From Trachythela sp. YZ-2020 (lineage: Eukaryota > Cnidaria > Anthozoa > Malacalcyonacea > Clavulariidae): a stretch of 64,000 bases of DNA. Below, in pieces: positions 9,501 through 21,600 of the stretch. The position numbers and the translations under genes are program-made. Every line of letters begins with the position of its first letter. Positions within the stretch are counted from its first letter, which is position 1. The stretch spans positions 1,770,501 to 1,834,500 of the forward strand of contig JADLSH010000318.1 of the NCBI GenBank assembly GCA_016169945.1, read 5' to 3'. Under the pieces are notes generated by a model. That model made no database searches. It saw only the letters and a list, made by a program, of their open reading frames with translations, and was not told the origin of the DNA.

Positions 9501-12012
9501 TGACTCAACAGACTTGTTACAAGTTGTTCCAACAGCTTGTTATCTTCCTGCAATTCAACAACTTGTTAACAAGTTGTGACTGACAAGTGACAACCTTGCA
9601 GCAACTTGATGAAATGACAGCATTGTTACATCTGTTGTTACGACAGCCACAAGTCTCTCCTGTAATTTAATATCATTCACTCACCTGCAAGGATTAGTTC
9701 TAGTATTAAACACCAATATTGCACCAGACGACAGAACCACATACAGTCGATCCTCGCGTGGATTATACGCGTAGTCCACAATCCCTTCAGGTAGGGTCTC
9801 TAAGGGGAACATGGTGGTAATTATGGTCCCATCACTCGGAGAGACTATCCTTATAGCTCCATCTTTACCCTGTAATAACAACCGCGTGGGGAACCCACGG
9901 GACACCACGCGACGTGACGTCACAATCTCGAACCCCAACACCGTAAACAATGTATGGAAGTGGTTCAAGTTCCAAACCCGAATGTGCTCATGGGATTGGT
10001 AGAATAGTCTCCGTGACGTCATAAGTTCCATGTGATGGACCTCCTCTCCAGTTTCCAAGACGTACGTCTGCGCAAAGGTTTCCAAGCACCATAGACGGAT
10101 AGTTTTATCTGTTGAACTTGAGATAACAAGGTGATGTGGGATGTCTACTTCCAGCGCAGTTATAGCGCTGCAATGACCTAGGAACAAATTTACAAAAGAT
10201 ACAAAAATGTTACCAATAGATGGGTTTTCACTAAGCACTATCGTGCAGCAGATGGTGGTCAAATTACAGTTATCAGAGTGATAAAACAATGTATTGTATA
10301 GTCTTGTATTTGGTGACAAATATATTGAATGGAGAGATGCAGTTTAAGTTACTTGCTTACTTAGATGTGACCAATTCTGAAGTTGACCACCATCTGCTGT
10401 CCAGTAACGCTACCTCTTCAGAGAATAGGTCGACAGCGAAAGATAAATTATACAGAAGAAAACATACCACAAAAACTGGTGACCAAAGGACATTGATTGA
10501 GACTGGTGTTCCACACTTTGACAGCGTAATCTTTCGACCCTGCATAAACAAGAAAATAATCAATCATCGATTTTCGAGAGAACCAGCCACAACTCTACAT
10601 ACATGAGTTTTCAAGCTAAATAATATCCTATATACTCTCCGACTTATAGTAACAGGTTTAACACGGTGGTAGGGGGCAGCGCGCCAACCGCATCTAACAT
10701 CCATGCTTCCCTTGTTACATAAAAGTGGATATATAAAAGATTAGCAAAAGCTAAACTGGCATATTTCATTGTAAATTAACCTTCTCTAAATAAAGTTTAA
10801 TAACTTTAAGAATATAATTCTTCTTCATCCAAAACTCACCAGTGATAAAGTAACAACTCGGGTGGTAAAATGCACAGGCTGTGAATGGCAAACTATGACG
10901 GAAATCAATCTTAAAATTATACTTGAGTTTATAATTTCGTTCATCCAGTATGACAATCGCTTCTTCACAATTCAGCAACAACTGTCTTGAAGATTTATCC
11001 ACTTTGATCCACATCACCCAATACTCAGAGTGTATGACCGGGCACTCGATTTTTTGGGTCGGAAACATTGCATCACTTTGCGCATGAGGAAATTTCCATA
11101 TCATTACAAACCCTAGACAGCCCGCGAGAACATCATCCCGACACGCGTTATAGTACAAACACAACACGCTATGGCTCGTTTCAGCACGGGACATTTCGAT
11201 AAAATTTATAATCGCGTAGACACGTAGAGTCAAGTCAGTCGCAAAGGCTACGAAGCATCGGTGAGTAGGCACATAGACAATATGTTTCAATGGGTAACTT
11301 AGTTGGATTTTAGTGTTCTTCTTTTCAGGATGCGAGTCTTTTTGATTGACTGTCCATAAATTTAGGTAGAACTTCTTTGCTTTCCCATGGTGGGTGACGA
11401 AACAGTCATAGTCGTTTATATGTGGATGGAGAAGTATCCGTATTGGTTCAGGATGCGAGATGTCATATAAACCTAGAAAATACAGATTTTAAGACTTATA
11501 TAGCTGGCAGGATTCGTATAGGTCTGGAAGAATATTCTTCAAGGACTTTCCAGGAAATTCAAGGTTGAAAATATATTAGAAAGGAAATTAGAAGTTGGTA
11601 AAAAGTGCTGTTAAACTGTACAATCGTGCCACATACCGACAAATTTCAGAAAATACAATATCCAAAAACTAAAGCAAGACAAATTCAAGGACTTTCAAGC
11701 ACCTCTTTATAAATTCAAGGAGTTTCAAGGCCTTGAATTTTTGTTTTCAAATTCAAAGACTTTCAAGTTTTGTACGGACCCTGACTCCCTGAGGTGGGTT
11801 TTACTAATAACTATCATGCAGCAGATGGTGTTCAAGTTCGCCTATCAGTCTCTGGTATAAAATTAAGCCAATAATAATAATAATAGACCTTGCATGCCAT
11901 AAGGTAAAGTTAAAGCTGTAGTGTGTTCAGGCACATTTTCCATAATTTCTTGTATTTTTTCCTTGACGCTTTCCCAGCTCGCAATCTTCCGTCTTCTTGC
12001 GATTTTAGTCAT
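586..12012 (-). CDS. WD40-repeat protein, WDR87/WDR97-like (3' end outside window)
   Basis: I assembled fourteen exons by splice signals with continuous phase: 12012-11889, 11472-10840, 10539-10468, 10177-9685, 9264-9065, 8745-8418, 7821-7689, 6806-6429, 6015-5770, 5248-4996, 4550-4322, 3250-3154, 2809-2547 and 803-586. They give about 1,222 codons with no in-frame stop, and the gene continues past the window start. The first exon encodes a basic start (MTKIARRRK). The middle exons carry WD40 blades with classic endings such as DYAVKVW, DKTIRLW, CELKVW and DDWSVKIW. One blade is formed only by joining exons 7 and 8 (ITG + LSACPTLG). The TRTNPC motif follows a beta-propeller segment. Later exons are acidic and basic linkers (DSSDEEVEEDQEE), and the last visible exon looks like a HEAT repeat (LHHPAAGIRRASVKTVQEL). 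Long WD40 + HEAT architecture fits WDR87/WDR97-type proteins; a ciliary or flagellar role is inferred. The start is the first ATG; an in-frame upstream TTG at 12078 is not needed. Confidence 0.8.
850..1144. repeat. ACTGG minisatellite arrays meeting head to head
   Basis: Copies of a unit of about 115 bp made of TTTATACTGGATAGCTC, a TCAGTTCTAAACTG hairpin, GGTCCAGTAAGG, TTGATCCAGTG, CAGGAGGAAACC and an (AACTA)n spacer. Two opposite orientations meet at a perfect palindrome at 921-1000 (38-bp arms, 4-nt loop). It lies in the intron between WD40-gene exons 13 and 14. Confidence 0.85.
1145..2022. mobile_element. PIF/Harbinger-like MITE, about 880 bp
   Basis: Long terminal inverted repeats (about 45 bp, starting GGCCCGTTTCAGACGCCGCT) at both ends, flanked by TAA on each side (1142-1144 and 2023-2025). 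A 3-bp TAA target duplication with GG-starting ends is typical of PIF/Harbinger. There is no transposase ORF, so the copy is non-autonomous. It is inserted into the ACTGG minisatellite, which continues on both sides. Confidence 0.8.
2026..2500. repeat. ACTGG minisatellite arrays, two orientations
   Basis: About two and a half plus-oriented units (2026-2310) and one minus-oriented unit (about 2402-2500), separated by about 90 bp of unrelated sequence. This is the same unit as at 850-1144. The minus-oriented copy ends about 45 nt inside the intron that starts at 2546. Confidence 0.8.
3315..3657 (+). repeat. 80-bp tandem repeat, four-plus units
   Basis: Exact 80-bp periodicity, with unit landmarks (CAAACGTGGAGG) at 3393, 3473, 3553 and 3633. 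Each unit contains GGTCCAGTGTAGGTAG, TATTCTACAATAAGC and TGGTTTGTGTCTGAACTACC. The units are nearly identical, so the array expanded recently. It lies in an intron of the WD40 gene, antisense to it. Confidence 0.9.
3658..4022. mobile_element. G-rich interspersed element, copy 1
   Basis: A block inserted inside the 80-bp repeat, beginning CAGGGCCTTTTTTAAG and ending near TACATTAGTTAAAAAA. Those ends form a rough inverted repeat (TTTTTTAA against TTAAAAAA). A closely similar copy lies at 33330-33650. Both copies keep a 72-76-codon minus-strand ORF. Confidence 0.65.
4023..4300. repeat. 80-bp repeat, inverted pair and partial copies
   Basis: One minus-oriented unit (4023-4068) meets plus-oriented units (4070-4215), giving an inverted pair, followed by a partial minus-oriented copy at about 4264-4293. 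The last copy starts about 28 nt after the predicted 5' splice site of WD40 exon 11 (exon end 4322). Confidence 0.75.
4580..4940 (+). repeat. ACTGG minisatellite plus minus-oriented SINE-A remnant
   Basis: Two to three degenerate ACTGG units (4595-4810) run into a SINE-A body read in reverse (4835-4935). The body includes the GGTGTTTGGTAG-like segment, the ACTGAGGTGA segment and TATTACAGGAATC. No intact tRNA-like B box remains. Confidence 0.65.
5283..5705 (-). repeat. ACTGG minisatellite array, four units
   Basis: Four successive minus-oriented units of about 110 bp, progressively diverged from left to right, in the intron between WD40 exons 9 and 10. The array starts about 35 bp upstream (transcriptionally) of the exon 10 acceptor at 5249. 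Confidence 0.85.
6032..6165 (+). mobile_element. tRNA-derived SINE family A (head copy)
   Basis: Carries the CGGTTAGCACATGTGCC A-box-like start, a TTTGATTCCTGCAATAT B-box region, then ATTATAATTTCACCTCAG, as in the copies at 20397 and 28556. In fuller copies the body continues into the ACTGG minisatellite, so the minisatellite appears to be the SINE tail. Confidence 0.7.
6190..6350. mobile_element. Short TIR element (AGCAGATGGTGG family), full copy
   Basis: Ends are GCAGCAGATGGTGGTC and its complement GACCACCATCTGCTGC. The interior includes TTGACACTTATA, ACAACACCACTACATATA and CTCTGATAACTGCAGG. This full copy is the reference for half-copies downstream of three protein genes. Confidence 0.75.
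7251..7523. mobile_element. TIR element carrying a tRNA-like core (SINE-B)
   Basis: The two ends form an inverted repeat of about 47 bp (AGTAGAAGGTGTTTGTAGAT and its complement). The interior (about 7370-7435) has a good tRNA A box (TAGCTCAGTTGGTTAGAGC) and B box (GATTCGATTCC). A second copy of the tRNA-like part plus right end is at 54435-54605. It combines MITE and SINE features and lies in a WD40-gene intron. Confidence 0.75.
8020..8196. repeat. Foldback element in a WD40-gene intron
   Basis: Imperfect long hairpin: TGGTTTTCCGTGCAGGATTG and GGGATGTTGCGAGACTTTCT on the left match their complements on the right around a centre near 8105. A further partial arm (TTTTCCGTGCATGATTG) lies at about 8261. 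It probably derives from a MITE. Confidence 0.75.
8786..9058 (-). repeat. 80-bp tandem repeat, about three and a half units
   Basis: Minus-oriented units (in sense with the WD40 gene) fill the intron between exons 5 and 6. The transcription-proximal unit begins about 6 nt after the predicted donor of exon 5 (exon end 9065). Confidence 0.85.
9375..9660. repeat. Degenerate ACAACTTGTT-rich repeat
   Basis: Many near-copies of the self-complementary word ACAAGTTGT/ACAACTTGT (for example CAACAACTTGTTAACAAGTTG) fill the intron between WD40 exons 4 and 5. There is no coding potential. Confidence 0.6.
10222..10402. mobile_element. AGCAGATGGTGG TIR element, intron copy
   Basis: GTGCAGCAGATGGTGGTC at the left and GACCACCATCTGCTGTCC at the right delimit a copy of the family seen at 6190-6350, with a diverged interior. 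It lies between WD40 exons 3 and 4. Confidence 0.7.
11540..11850. repeat. CAAGGACTTTCAAG repeats and a partial TIR end
   Basis: Repeated CAAGGACTTTC and AATTCAAGG words (about 11540-11780) are followed by one end of the AGCAGATGGTG family (11818-11832). This is the first intron of the WD40 gene; no exon is seen. Confidence 0.5.
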
Positions 12013-12624
12013 GGTTTTGCGAGAAAATGAGTTGCACTTTTTTCTGCTTTCTTGTTTCAAAAACAAGCAAGTTTTCAACCCACAAACCTTTTTGCTCGTT
12101 TTTCGCCGCGACCAATTACGGACGTCATAATAGCTCGATGACGTAATGCACTAGAGTTGCGCGGCCACTCAGCAGTGAGCTATATATTCTAACTGGATTG
12201 ATTGGTGGATTTCAGTGAGCGTTACAGGACAGCAGATGGTGATCAACTTCAGAACTGTCGACACTTATATAATTTATATGAGCAAGAAAACTAAACTACA
12301 TCTCTCATTTCTACTTTAGTAACTTTTTACTTTAGTAATTTCACTTTAGATAAGATACTGCTTAAATTATATAGTTTAAGTTCATTGATTATAATTCATT
12401 TAGGTAATTGATTAATTATATTACTTTAGTCATATGTAATGTATATATAAAACTTGCCAATTTAAAATAATATAAGTTGTCACTTCACTTATTTTCCTCC
12501 ACAAGGAAAACGTCCATCACAAAGTGGAAACACCAGCGGCCATATTGTGTTTCCATAGCAACGCGTGGAAGCCATATTTATTTCGAGCTTCGTTTGAAAA
12601 CATTAATTCATTTTTCGTTAAAAA
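12013..12624. promoter_or_regulatory. Head-to-head promoter between WD40 gene and NME5
   Basis: The two start codons lie 612 bp apart on opposite strands, so this interval must hold both promoters. It contains an X-box (12549-12562), a half-copy of the AGCAGATGGTG repeat (12230-12300) and an AT-rich centre. I see no TATA box near either start. Confidence 0.65.
12549..12562 (+). promoter_or_regulatory. RFX X-box motif
   Basis: GTTTCCATAGCAAC matches all 14 positions of the published nematode X-box consensus RYYNYYWTRRNRAC and has the palindromic half-sites typical of RFX binding. It lies 63 bp upstream of the NME5 ATG. RFX factors drive ciliary genes, and NME5 is a ciliary protein. Confidence 0.75.
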
Positions 12625-15600
12625 ATGCCCGAAGAAGAAAGGTCGGTGGTTAATACAGACATCCCAATACATATTGGAAGAACTCTGGCTATAATAAAAC
12701 CAGATGCGATTGATAAACGAGACGAAATAGAAGAAATTATACAACAACATGGATTTAGTATTTTACAGGTATGGTTGTCCACTTTCCGGACAATGAATTT
12801 TGCGTGCGGTATATTTTGTTTTTGGAGATTGTTAGAAGGTTGAAACTTTTACAAATTGTGGGTAATATCATCTACTATTCTATTTTAAAAGATGGACCGC
12901 TAAACTATGTTATTTAATTTTACATTTTAATATCAGATGGAGGGTATTAATTAATTGTTTATGTTTACTTCAAATCTAACGTTGTTATACTGTGTTTATT
13001 TTTAAGAAACGACAAGTACATCTAACACCTGAACAGACGAGTGATTTCTATGCGGAACATTATGGCAAAATGTTCTTTCCAAGTCTGGTGGCCTACATTA
13101 GCAGGTGGAGATTTTACTAGATGGTGGTTTATGTATCAGTCAATTCTAGCATTCCATCCCCCCGGGCAACCCCCGGCCATGCGCGACAATGCCCAACCCC
13201 TGGACAAAGAAATTATGACAAATCCCCGGCCCCAGGGCACACCGACCATTATGAGATCAGTGACACTGACAAAGATGCCACTGACACTGACAATTTGCCT
13301 TGGCAGGCAAATTGTATCAAACTTATGTAAACAAATTTACCCATCTATTTATCCTCTACAGGATAGTGCTTAGTGAAACCATACCTTGTTATAAATTTCA
13401 TTTCTTTCAGTGGACCAATTGTTGCATTAGTTCTTGCTCGGGAAGATGCCATCTCATATTGGCGACAGTTGATTGGTCCAACAAACACCTTAAAGGCAAG
13501 AGATCAAGCACCTGAGAGGTAAGATATTTGTCATTTAGCCATTATCATCATCATCACTATCATCATCACTATCATTATCATCACCACCATCATCATCAAT
13601 ACCATTATCACCAGCACCATCATCACTATCACCAACAATATAATCACCATCATCAATACCATGATCACCACCAATACCATCATCATCACCATCAATACCA
13701 TGATCACCAATACCATGATCACCAATACCATGATCACCAATACCATGATCACCATCACCACCAATACCATCATCACCATAACCACGCTTATCAAACCATC
13801 TTCCACGCTTATGATTCTCTTTGTTTTTGGTTCACAAATTATTAATGAGTTTGAGAGGTTTAAATCTTGTGTACTTATAAAGAATAAGAACTCACTACCA
13901 ATCTCTGTAGGCTTGATAGCTCAACAGGTAGAACAGTAGACTAGAATTCTGAAAGTTGAGAGTTTAAATCTCGTGTAAGTATAAAGGATAAGAAATTGCC
14001 ACGCACCTTAAACCCTTTATACCTAAAAAAACTAATGGAACTCACTTCATTCATCATGCAATGATAGATGTTAGAATTAAACCTTATGTAGGCTTACAAA
14101 GCATTATATAAAATTTGCATATCATTGATTGATATATGCGTTTCTGCGTTATATAAAAACAAAAATTGCCGATTGTCGACACATAAATCACATTTCACTT
14201 TCTATACAAACATTCTCAGACCAAGTTGTCGCTATTAAGATATAATACTTAGAAAAACATATGTGTTTACGGAGAATATACCGCTTAAATATGGCTTAGA
14301 AATTCAATGTATACTGCGCATACTTTTGTTGCTAATGCGTTGAGTCTGTCATAAATAAAATTCATTAGGCCAACATTTGTTTATATAGGGAAGATTATAT
14401 TTACATCTACGATAATATCCATGAAGGGTTAGATTCGTATCTACGATGATGTTATTCTAGCATACACCAAGGATGATGTTATTCTAACAACATCAACGAT
14501 GAAATATTCAGATGTGGGCATACGGTATATATAAAAGTGGATAACATTGGTGTATTTCTTTTAACACCGTTCCATTTGCGTATATATCGTTTCTGCGTCA
14601 TTTGTGTTGGCGGGTGATTAGGTTATTAGGGTATTATGTTCTATTATTGTATCCAGATGTGGATGGTTGTTGAAAGCTTTTTAGCGCAGACAAATATTAA
14701 ACGCATGTCAGCGCAAAATACCGAATCCATTAGGAAATTGACGCTGTTTGACTCGAGTTTAAAAAGTATATTGTATATTAAGATTTTCTCTGTTTCATTC
14801 TCAAATCGTTTTGTGAAGGAACACTGGAAATATTTAAATATAGCGTTCAAATCAGTTCTCGTCTTTTTTACTGGGCACTTGTTGACAATAGTGAATTCCT
14901 GCTTCACCTGAAAGACTCGATTTTGACAAGCACATTAAAATTTGATACACTCATTTCATTTTGTGCAAGAACCGGACTATTCTGGTACGGAAGCTACTTA
15001 TACACTACTTATTTTGTACGCGGAAGAAGAGTGAGGAACAACAATCATAATCGGATCTCGGCGTTTCACCAGGCACATGTTAATGAGTATTGTTTGAAAG
15101 TGCGAGGTTGCTAAGGGCGCTTTCCATTTAATGGTCAGACAGGTCAGACCAGAATTTCTGTCTCTGTATCGATGGAAAGATCTGGTCCAGATTTTTTGAA
15201 AATCTGGCTAAAATGGACCTCCTTTTGATTTGATCCAAATTTTCCGGTCAGACCGGTTCTAAGCCCAAACGTTTTGTGTTCCATTTAACAATTTGACCGG
15301 TCTGACGGCCGTGTTAATGGAAAGCGCCCTATGATCCCATGGTCATTCTGGTGTTCCGGCACAGTATATTGGATTATTGGTAGTTAAGCATGAAAACATC
15401 CTACTTCAGTTTACCCACAAATTACCTCAAGCTATTTTAAACATCAAATCGTTGACGATTGTTATATACATTTCGCCATGCAAACGGGACCTTTAACGTT
15501 TATTGTGTACACAAAACTACACAGTATTGAGCGCGTTTCCTTACGAACGCAGTGGTGACATATTTTGGCTGCATTCCTAATTCTTATTTAAAATTCTGGA

Positions 15601-18600
15601 ATAAAATATAAAGTACTTCAACTCTGAAGTGGTTTGTATGCTTAGTTCTGTTGTTGAAAATCAGTCTGATTCACTGGAATTGTGGTTTGTGTGCTCAGTT
15701 CTGTTGTTGAAAATCAGTCTGATTCACTGGAATTGTCTCAAATAGTTTGGTTTACAAGATTATATGTGTACCGGCGTAGAGTTATACACATGGGGATTAT
15801 AGGATTATTTTGGATCAACTTAGATATATATAGTAGACCAAAACGTGACAGCTAGAGTAGATCGGTTTTAATCACTGGATTACTTTGTTTACATCAAACA
15901 GCTTATAAATACATTTTGGGAATTGTATTCCAAAAGTCAAGTGAAAACTTCGGTTGCCAGTATACAGAGCTGTAAACCTTGGCTACAAGATTGTATACAC
16001 AGATACTGGTACTTCGGTCATTCACAAAGCATATCGAAGCTGATCATATCGATATTGGAACTGTGCAATGTTTTCTTTGATCAAGAACAAGACAAATAAC
16101 AGAGAGTGAGAATTGATACTATCTTTCGATTTCTAACCATTTCGATAAGTCGAAACATTGAAGTTTGTACATTGAAAGTGTACACTTCTCTCTCTGCTGG
16201 AGTACAAGGCAATTAACACAGAGTTGCAATTAAGATTCTTTGGATTCCTAACCATTTCGGTTAGACAAGTAAAGGACGGTATTTTGTACACAAAGGTGGC
16301 CACTATCTTCGTTGGCTTTGCCACAGAGCAAGACCATTAACAACAGTTGGAATTGCTCATATCTTTGGATTTCTATCCAACTGGGCTCGACAATTTAAGC
16401 ACAGTAGTTGGTACATTTACGAAAGTACACCACTTTGGACACAGTGTTACGGACATTGATCTTTTTTAAGTTGATCCACAGAGCTTTTTCAAATTGCCTG
16501 TCATCTTTTAAAAGTTGTTCCAATCTCACAGAATCCAACTATCCAAGGCTTTACACAAAACATCGTTTTGCTGTACTGGACATTGTTAATGCACATTTGA
16601 TAACGTGGGCTGCGTGAATAGTCACATCTGGTTTTGATCAGATTGCTAACAAGGTCTGGAAACATACGCATCAAAATCGACCGATTAATTGGTTTCCTTC
16701 ATCATTGCCATCAAGACCTTGTGTGGTAATATTCGATACTTTGGAATTTGTAAGAAAATTGTGTCTAAAACACGCCAGAGTTTTATTCAGTTTTAGTTTA
16801 ATACAGGTACATGTCTATTGAGTGTAAGGCGATACGATTTACACTAGTTTCTGCGTTATCAATATAGTATAGTGTGATTGCTGTATTGCTGTAAACTACC
16901 GGTTGGCACATTATTTTTATTGTTATTAATCGGAAAGACAACATCATTTTGGAATTTAACCATTTCCCTTGGCCGACGTTTGAACGCTCTTCCAAGAATC
17001 TTATACTACAGGAACCGCGGGATTTTGAACAGTTAGAACTCCTGCCAAGTGAATTATTAAATAATATAATTTTCTGAGTTGGCGGGGCATGTAGCTTTTG
17101 GTATATAAAAGGAACAAGTTTATAAGAAGAGAATTGTCAGATAAATCTAACAGTCTTGGGGTATACAAATATCTGAAGAAGAGTTTAAAATTCGTTGGAT
17201 CTTTCTGGAACCTTTGGAGTTTGTCCTTGTTTCGGAATTTGTTGGTGTTTCTTTATTTGATTACTGGCTACACAAAGTTGTAAAAGAGGAATATTAAACT
17301 GCGAAGACTAATCTGTTTGTGGTGTATATAAAGATCTTATAAAAGACTGTTTTATTTAAGCGGGAGACAAATATTGGAGTTCGGGACCTTAATTAAACTT
17401 CGAGCTCGCTTCCACAAGTCTGAGGTGGTTCGATTCGTGTTTGAGCAAGACTAATTGAAGAAATTATTTGATCGCAATAATAAGCCGAGAAATTATTATT
17501 ACAACCAGCAATATGATTTTAATCTAATCTTGTTTTAACCACAAGATATATTAAAAGGAGACAATTGTGCATCAAAAAGGATTGCTTAAAGAAACATATA
17601 TAACTATAGCAACAATTAACGCGTGGTTAATTGAAGAGTTGCACACCGAAAGACATCTCTTTGATCGTATAAGGCGTGTTATTGAGCTGTTTTGGTTAGA
17701 AATATTGGCCCAGAACCGTTCCTTTAAAGTTCTTGACATCGATATACTAAAGAAAAACAATTACGGTTCAGTAAGGATTGCGCATTAAAGCTGCAATTGC
17801 GGAGGTTAAAACACTGACAGAACCGTGCGTTTGAAGACTGCACATTGACATAAAAGTAACAATTACGAATTAAAAACGAATTGTTTAATTTAAAGAAGCG
17901 CATGCATAAAACATATTAAGTCCATGCGCATGAAGAGCTACATTAATCATACATACAAGCCCGACGACAATATTACTTTCGAAACAGATGTGTCGATAAT
18001 TGATCCGTAAGTTTCATAATGCTTTCATATTACCTACGTCTGTAAGACAATTTAATACTCAATATTGTTGACAGAACATTAGGCGCGAAGAATCGGATTT
18101 TTTGTGGTCTTATTTCATATTCCTGGCAATTTCTAAGAAAAAGAAGTGTTGAGACAGTTTGTCGAAGGTCGATACTTAGAGTTTCTATCTTCGAAGGCAT
18201 TTTCAAGGAGATCTCAGTGATATCAATAATTTATCGCATTTTGACAGAATTTGAAAAAAGACTGGCATTTTTCACTTAGACACTTACACTTAAATATTCC
18301 TTGTGAAAACATGGACACAAATTTAATCATTCATTTAATTTGACAGCGAAGCTAAGAGTAAAAGTGCAATTATCATAATGCTGTACAATAAGGGCATTTA
18401 AAATTCGAGTTGGAAACGTATATAAAACATTTGCATAGCGAAGAAAACGTTGTTCAATTCAAGTGTTAGTTCGAATGCGGTCTGGATATTGAGAACTTTT
18501 GAAGGACAGTTACAAAGTAATAAAACTGTATAAAGAGAGGCTTAATATGGCAGATGTAAACGCAACTGCAGCTGTAAATACGTATTCACGTTTTTGGGAG

Positions 18601-21600
18601 CAAGTCCACTCAGTATTCCTTATTCTTGTTATAATCGCAGCATTATTTGGAAATGGTTTCGTGTGCATGGCTGTGTACAAGGTGCGACGGTTACAAAAGG
18701 TCTCGAACTATTTCCTTGTGTCGCTAGCTGTCTCTGATATCTTGGTGGTCCTGCTTGCTATACCATTTCGCATCTATTTCGAACTGAACACTGTATGGTT
18801 GCTCGGGGAACATGCTTGTAAATTCTGGATATTTATGGATCTACTTTGTAGCACAGCATCAATTATGAACCTATCCCTAATATCAGTGGATCGGTACTTG
18901 GCTCTGTCCCAATCGCTGCGGTACATCGCGATTGCAACGGTCTCACGATGTCGTATCGGAATAGCAGCCGTTTGGGGGTTTTCATGTACCATCGCCGCGT
19001 TCTCCTTACACACCTGGTCTTCCCCACCGGAAGGAAAGTTTCTAGATTACCCAGCGTGTCAGAAAATTGACAAAATATACTATACATTTTCTACAATATC
19101 AGGGATTATTATTCCACTTGTAGTGTTAATTGTACTGTACTATCTAGTCTTCAAGATCGCGCTGCAACAACGAGTGAAGATCATGAAGAGCGAGTACAAT
19201 ACTCCGCCATGTTCTGAAAATGGACTAGAAGGAGTTCAACTGCGACCTCGTTCACATTCAAGCCCGCGACGTTTCGCAATACGGGAACTAAAAGCGACTA
19301 AAACCCTGATTATTGTTGTTGGTGCCTTTCTGGTATGTTGGTTACCTCTGTTCGTGCTGGTAGTTATGCAACAGTATGTACCACAATATATTAAAAGTTT
19401 ACCGCCAAAAACACAAGAGATACTAGGACAGTTGCTTCTCTACAGTTTACCATATTTTAACTCTTGTTTAAACCCCTATATATACACATGTCATAATTCT
19501 GAATTCAGAGCGGTATTCAAGGAAACTTTTAGAAAACTGTTGCCGTTTCTGAAAGTGCAGTCCAAAAACGAAAGACATTTAGGAGCGTTTACTGAAGAAA
19601 CTGATTTCGTATCCACTGGTGTATAGTATTGGGTATTATAAATTAGTATTGTATATTCTTAAATTCACATATTTGTAGTGGGTTTTCGAGTTTGGAAAAC
19701 GTATATACATATAAGTCTTTGCAGTTATTCACATAAATTATAATGCTCAATGACATTTTTTTTGTAAGTTATTGATTAGTAAGATGTATTATTAAAGGTT
19801 TATCGTCAATATAGTACACGAGATTTAAACTCTCAACCTTCAGGAATCTAGTCCACTGTTCTACCTGTTGAGCTATCAAGCCTATACAGGGATTGGTGCA
19901 TGGTGAGTTCTTATCCTTTATATTAAGTACACGAAATTTGAACTCTCAACCTTCAGGAATCTAGTCCACCGCTCCATACCTATTAAGTTATCAAGTCTAC
20001 ATGATTTTAACATTCGTGCAATAAGGCTGGCAAGAATCTACTATTAAGATTGCCAGCTAACTATTTGCCTTTGCCAAAACGACATAATCAGAATCGTCAA
20101 AGATACTTTACTTTGCAAGGAAAATTTTTTGCGTTACTCAAATTTACATTGCCAGAATTTCATTTGCATTATTCAAAACGAAGTTTGGTTGTAAGTATAT
20201 ACGTTACAAAGTCTTGAATAAATAAAACATAAATACTTGATGAAAACAAGCACGGATGCAATATGTTTAATCTCTTGCCATATTAACTTGCGGCTTTTCG
20301 GATCATACAAGATAACTTGCGCGACATGTCAATAGTGATAACATCATGATGTTAGTGTGGACATATGTGCAAGTCATATTGAGATATATCCACGCGATTA
20401 GGTGGCATATATAGTGGTTAGTGCATGTGCCTCGGTGATAGGTGTTCAACTTTTGCAACATGCAGTTGTCTGAATATAATTTCACCTCAGTCGCATGTGA
20501 GAAGAGTGCTTCCAGTTTGACTCCGCACACACCGCAGTTCTCAGAGTACTCCGGTTACCTCGTGTATTAGTAATACTGGATCAATAAGTGACGACCCTTA
20601 CTGGACCTCTAGTCTAGAACTGATAGAGCTATCCAGTATAAATAAAGCTGTAGTAAGAAGCCCTCACTGGACCTCAGATTAGAGCTATCCAGTATAAATG
20701 AAGTTAGTTTAGGTTTCCTCCTGTAGTAACACTGGATCAATAAGTGACGACCCTTACTGGACCTCTGGGGAAAACAGACTAGAACTGATAGAGCTATCCA
20801 GTATAAATAAAGTAAGTTTAAGTTACTACGTTTTACGAGAACCATTTTAACCTGTGCTTTAACAGATGGGCTGAAAATGATTGATTTAATCTAAATTATT
20901 ATCTTAGTTTTGACTATGACTAAGTTTTCTAATTATATATTTTGCCCAGTTTTAATATGTTTTTCCCTGTTGGTTGTCCGCTTCCCTGGAGAAAGATAAT
21001 CAATTTTTCCAATCTTGTATCTTTTCATTTATCTCTCCCCAGGGAAGACAACCAACTGGGAAAAACATATTAAAACTGGACAAAAAATATAATTATAGAA
21101 AACTTAGTCAAAACTAAGATAATAGACAATTTGCATTATAGACTAATTTTTGATCTAGGCAAAAAAAAGTATATTGCCGGAAAGAACATACTAAAATTAG
21201 TAAAATTGCAAGAAATGTTAAAGAAATGTGTTGTAAATGCGGAAAATATAGCCTTGCAAAGTTTGCAAATTTGGTAACTATTGTATTTACATAAATTCCT
21301 ACCACATTTGGCCGAAATGTGTGTAGGAAAAATAGTTACCAAATTGCAAAATGCAAAACTTATATTTTCCATTTTTTCAACATCACATTCACTTTCGCAT
21401 TTTATCTTTTCTTATTATGTTCTATTATCTATGTTGAATTGTTCTTTAATGCCCCTGGAACAAACCTGGAACAAAATTTAGTCTATAATGCAAATTGTCT
21501 ATTCATCAATCATTTTCAGCCCATCTGTTAAAGCACAGGTTAAAGTGGCTCTCGTAAATGTATGTTTAAAATTTCTATTCATGTAGCTGAGCCACCTTAA

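Noticed and set aside
12013..12078. Longer N-terminus of the WD40 gene
   Set aside because: The in-frame upstream start is TTG; ATG at 12012 is the first proper start and gives continuous phase into exon 2.
13528..13845. His/Tyr-rich 105-codon ORF
   Set aside because: Created by a CAT/CAC simple repeat; open in several frames on both strands and located in an NME5 intron.
18499..18546. Upstream extension of the nested GPCR start
   Set aside because: The open frame upstream begins with TTG, not ATG; the first ATG at 18547 gives a normal receptor N-terminus.
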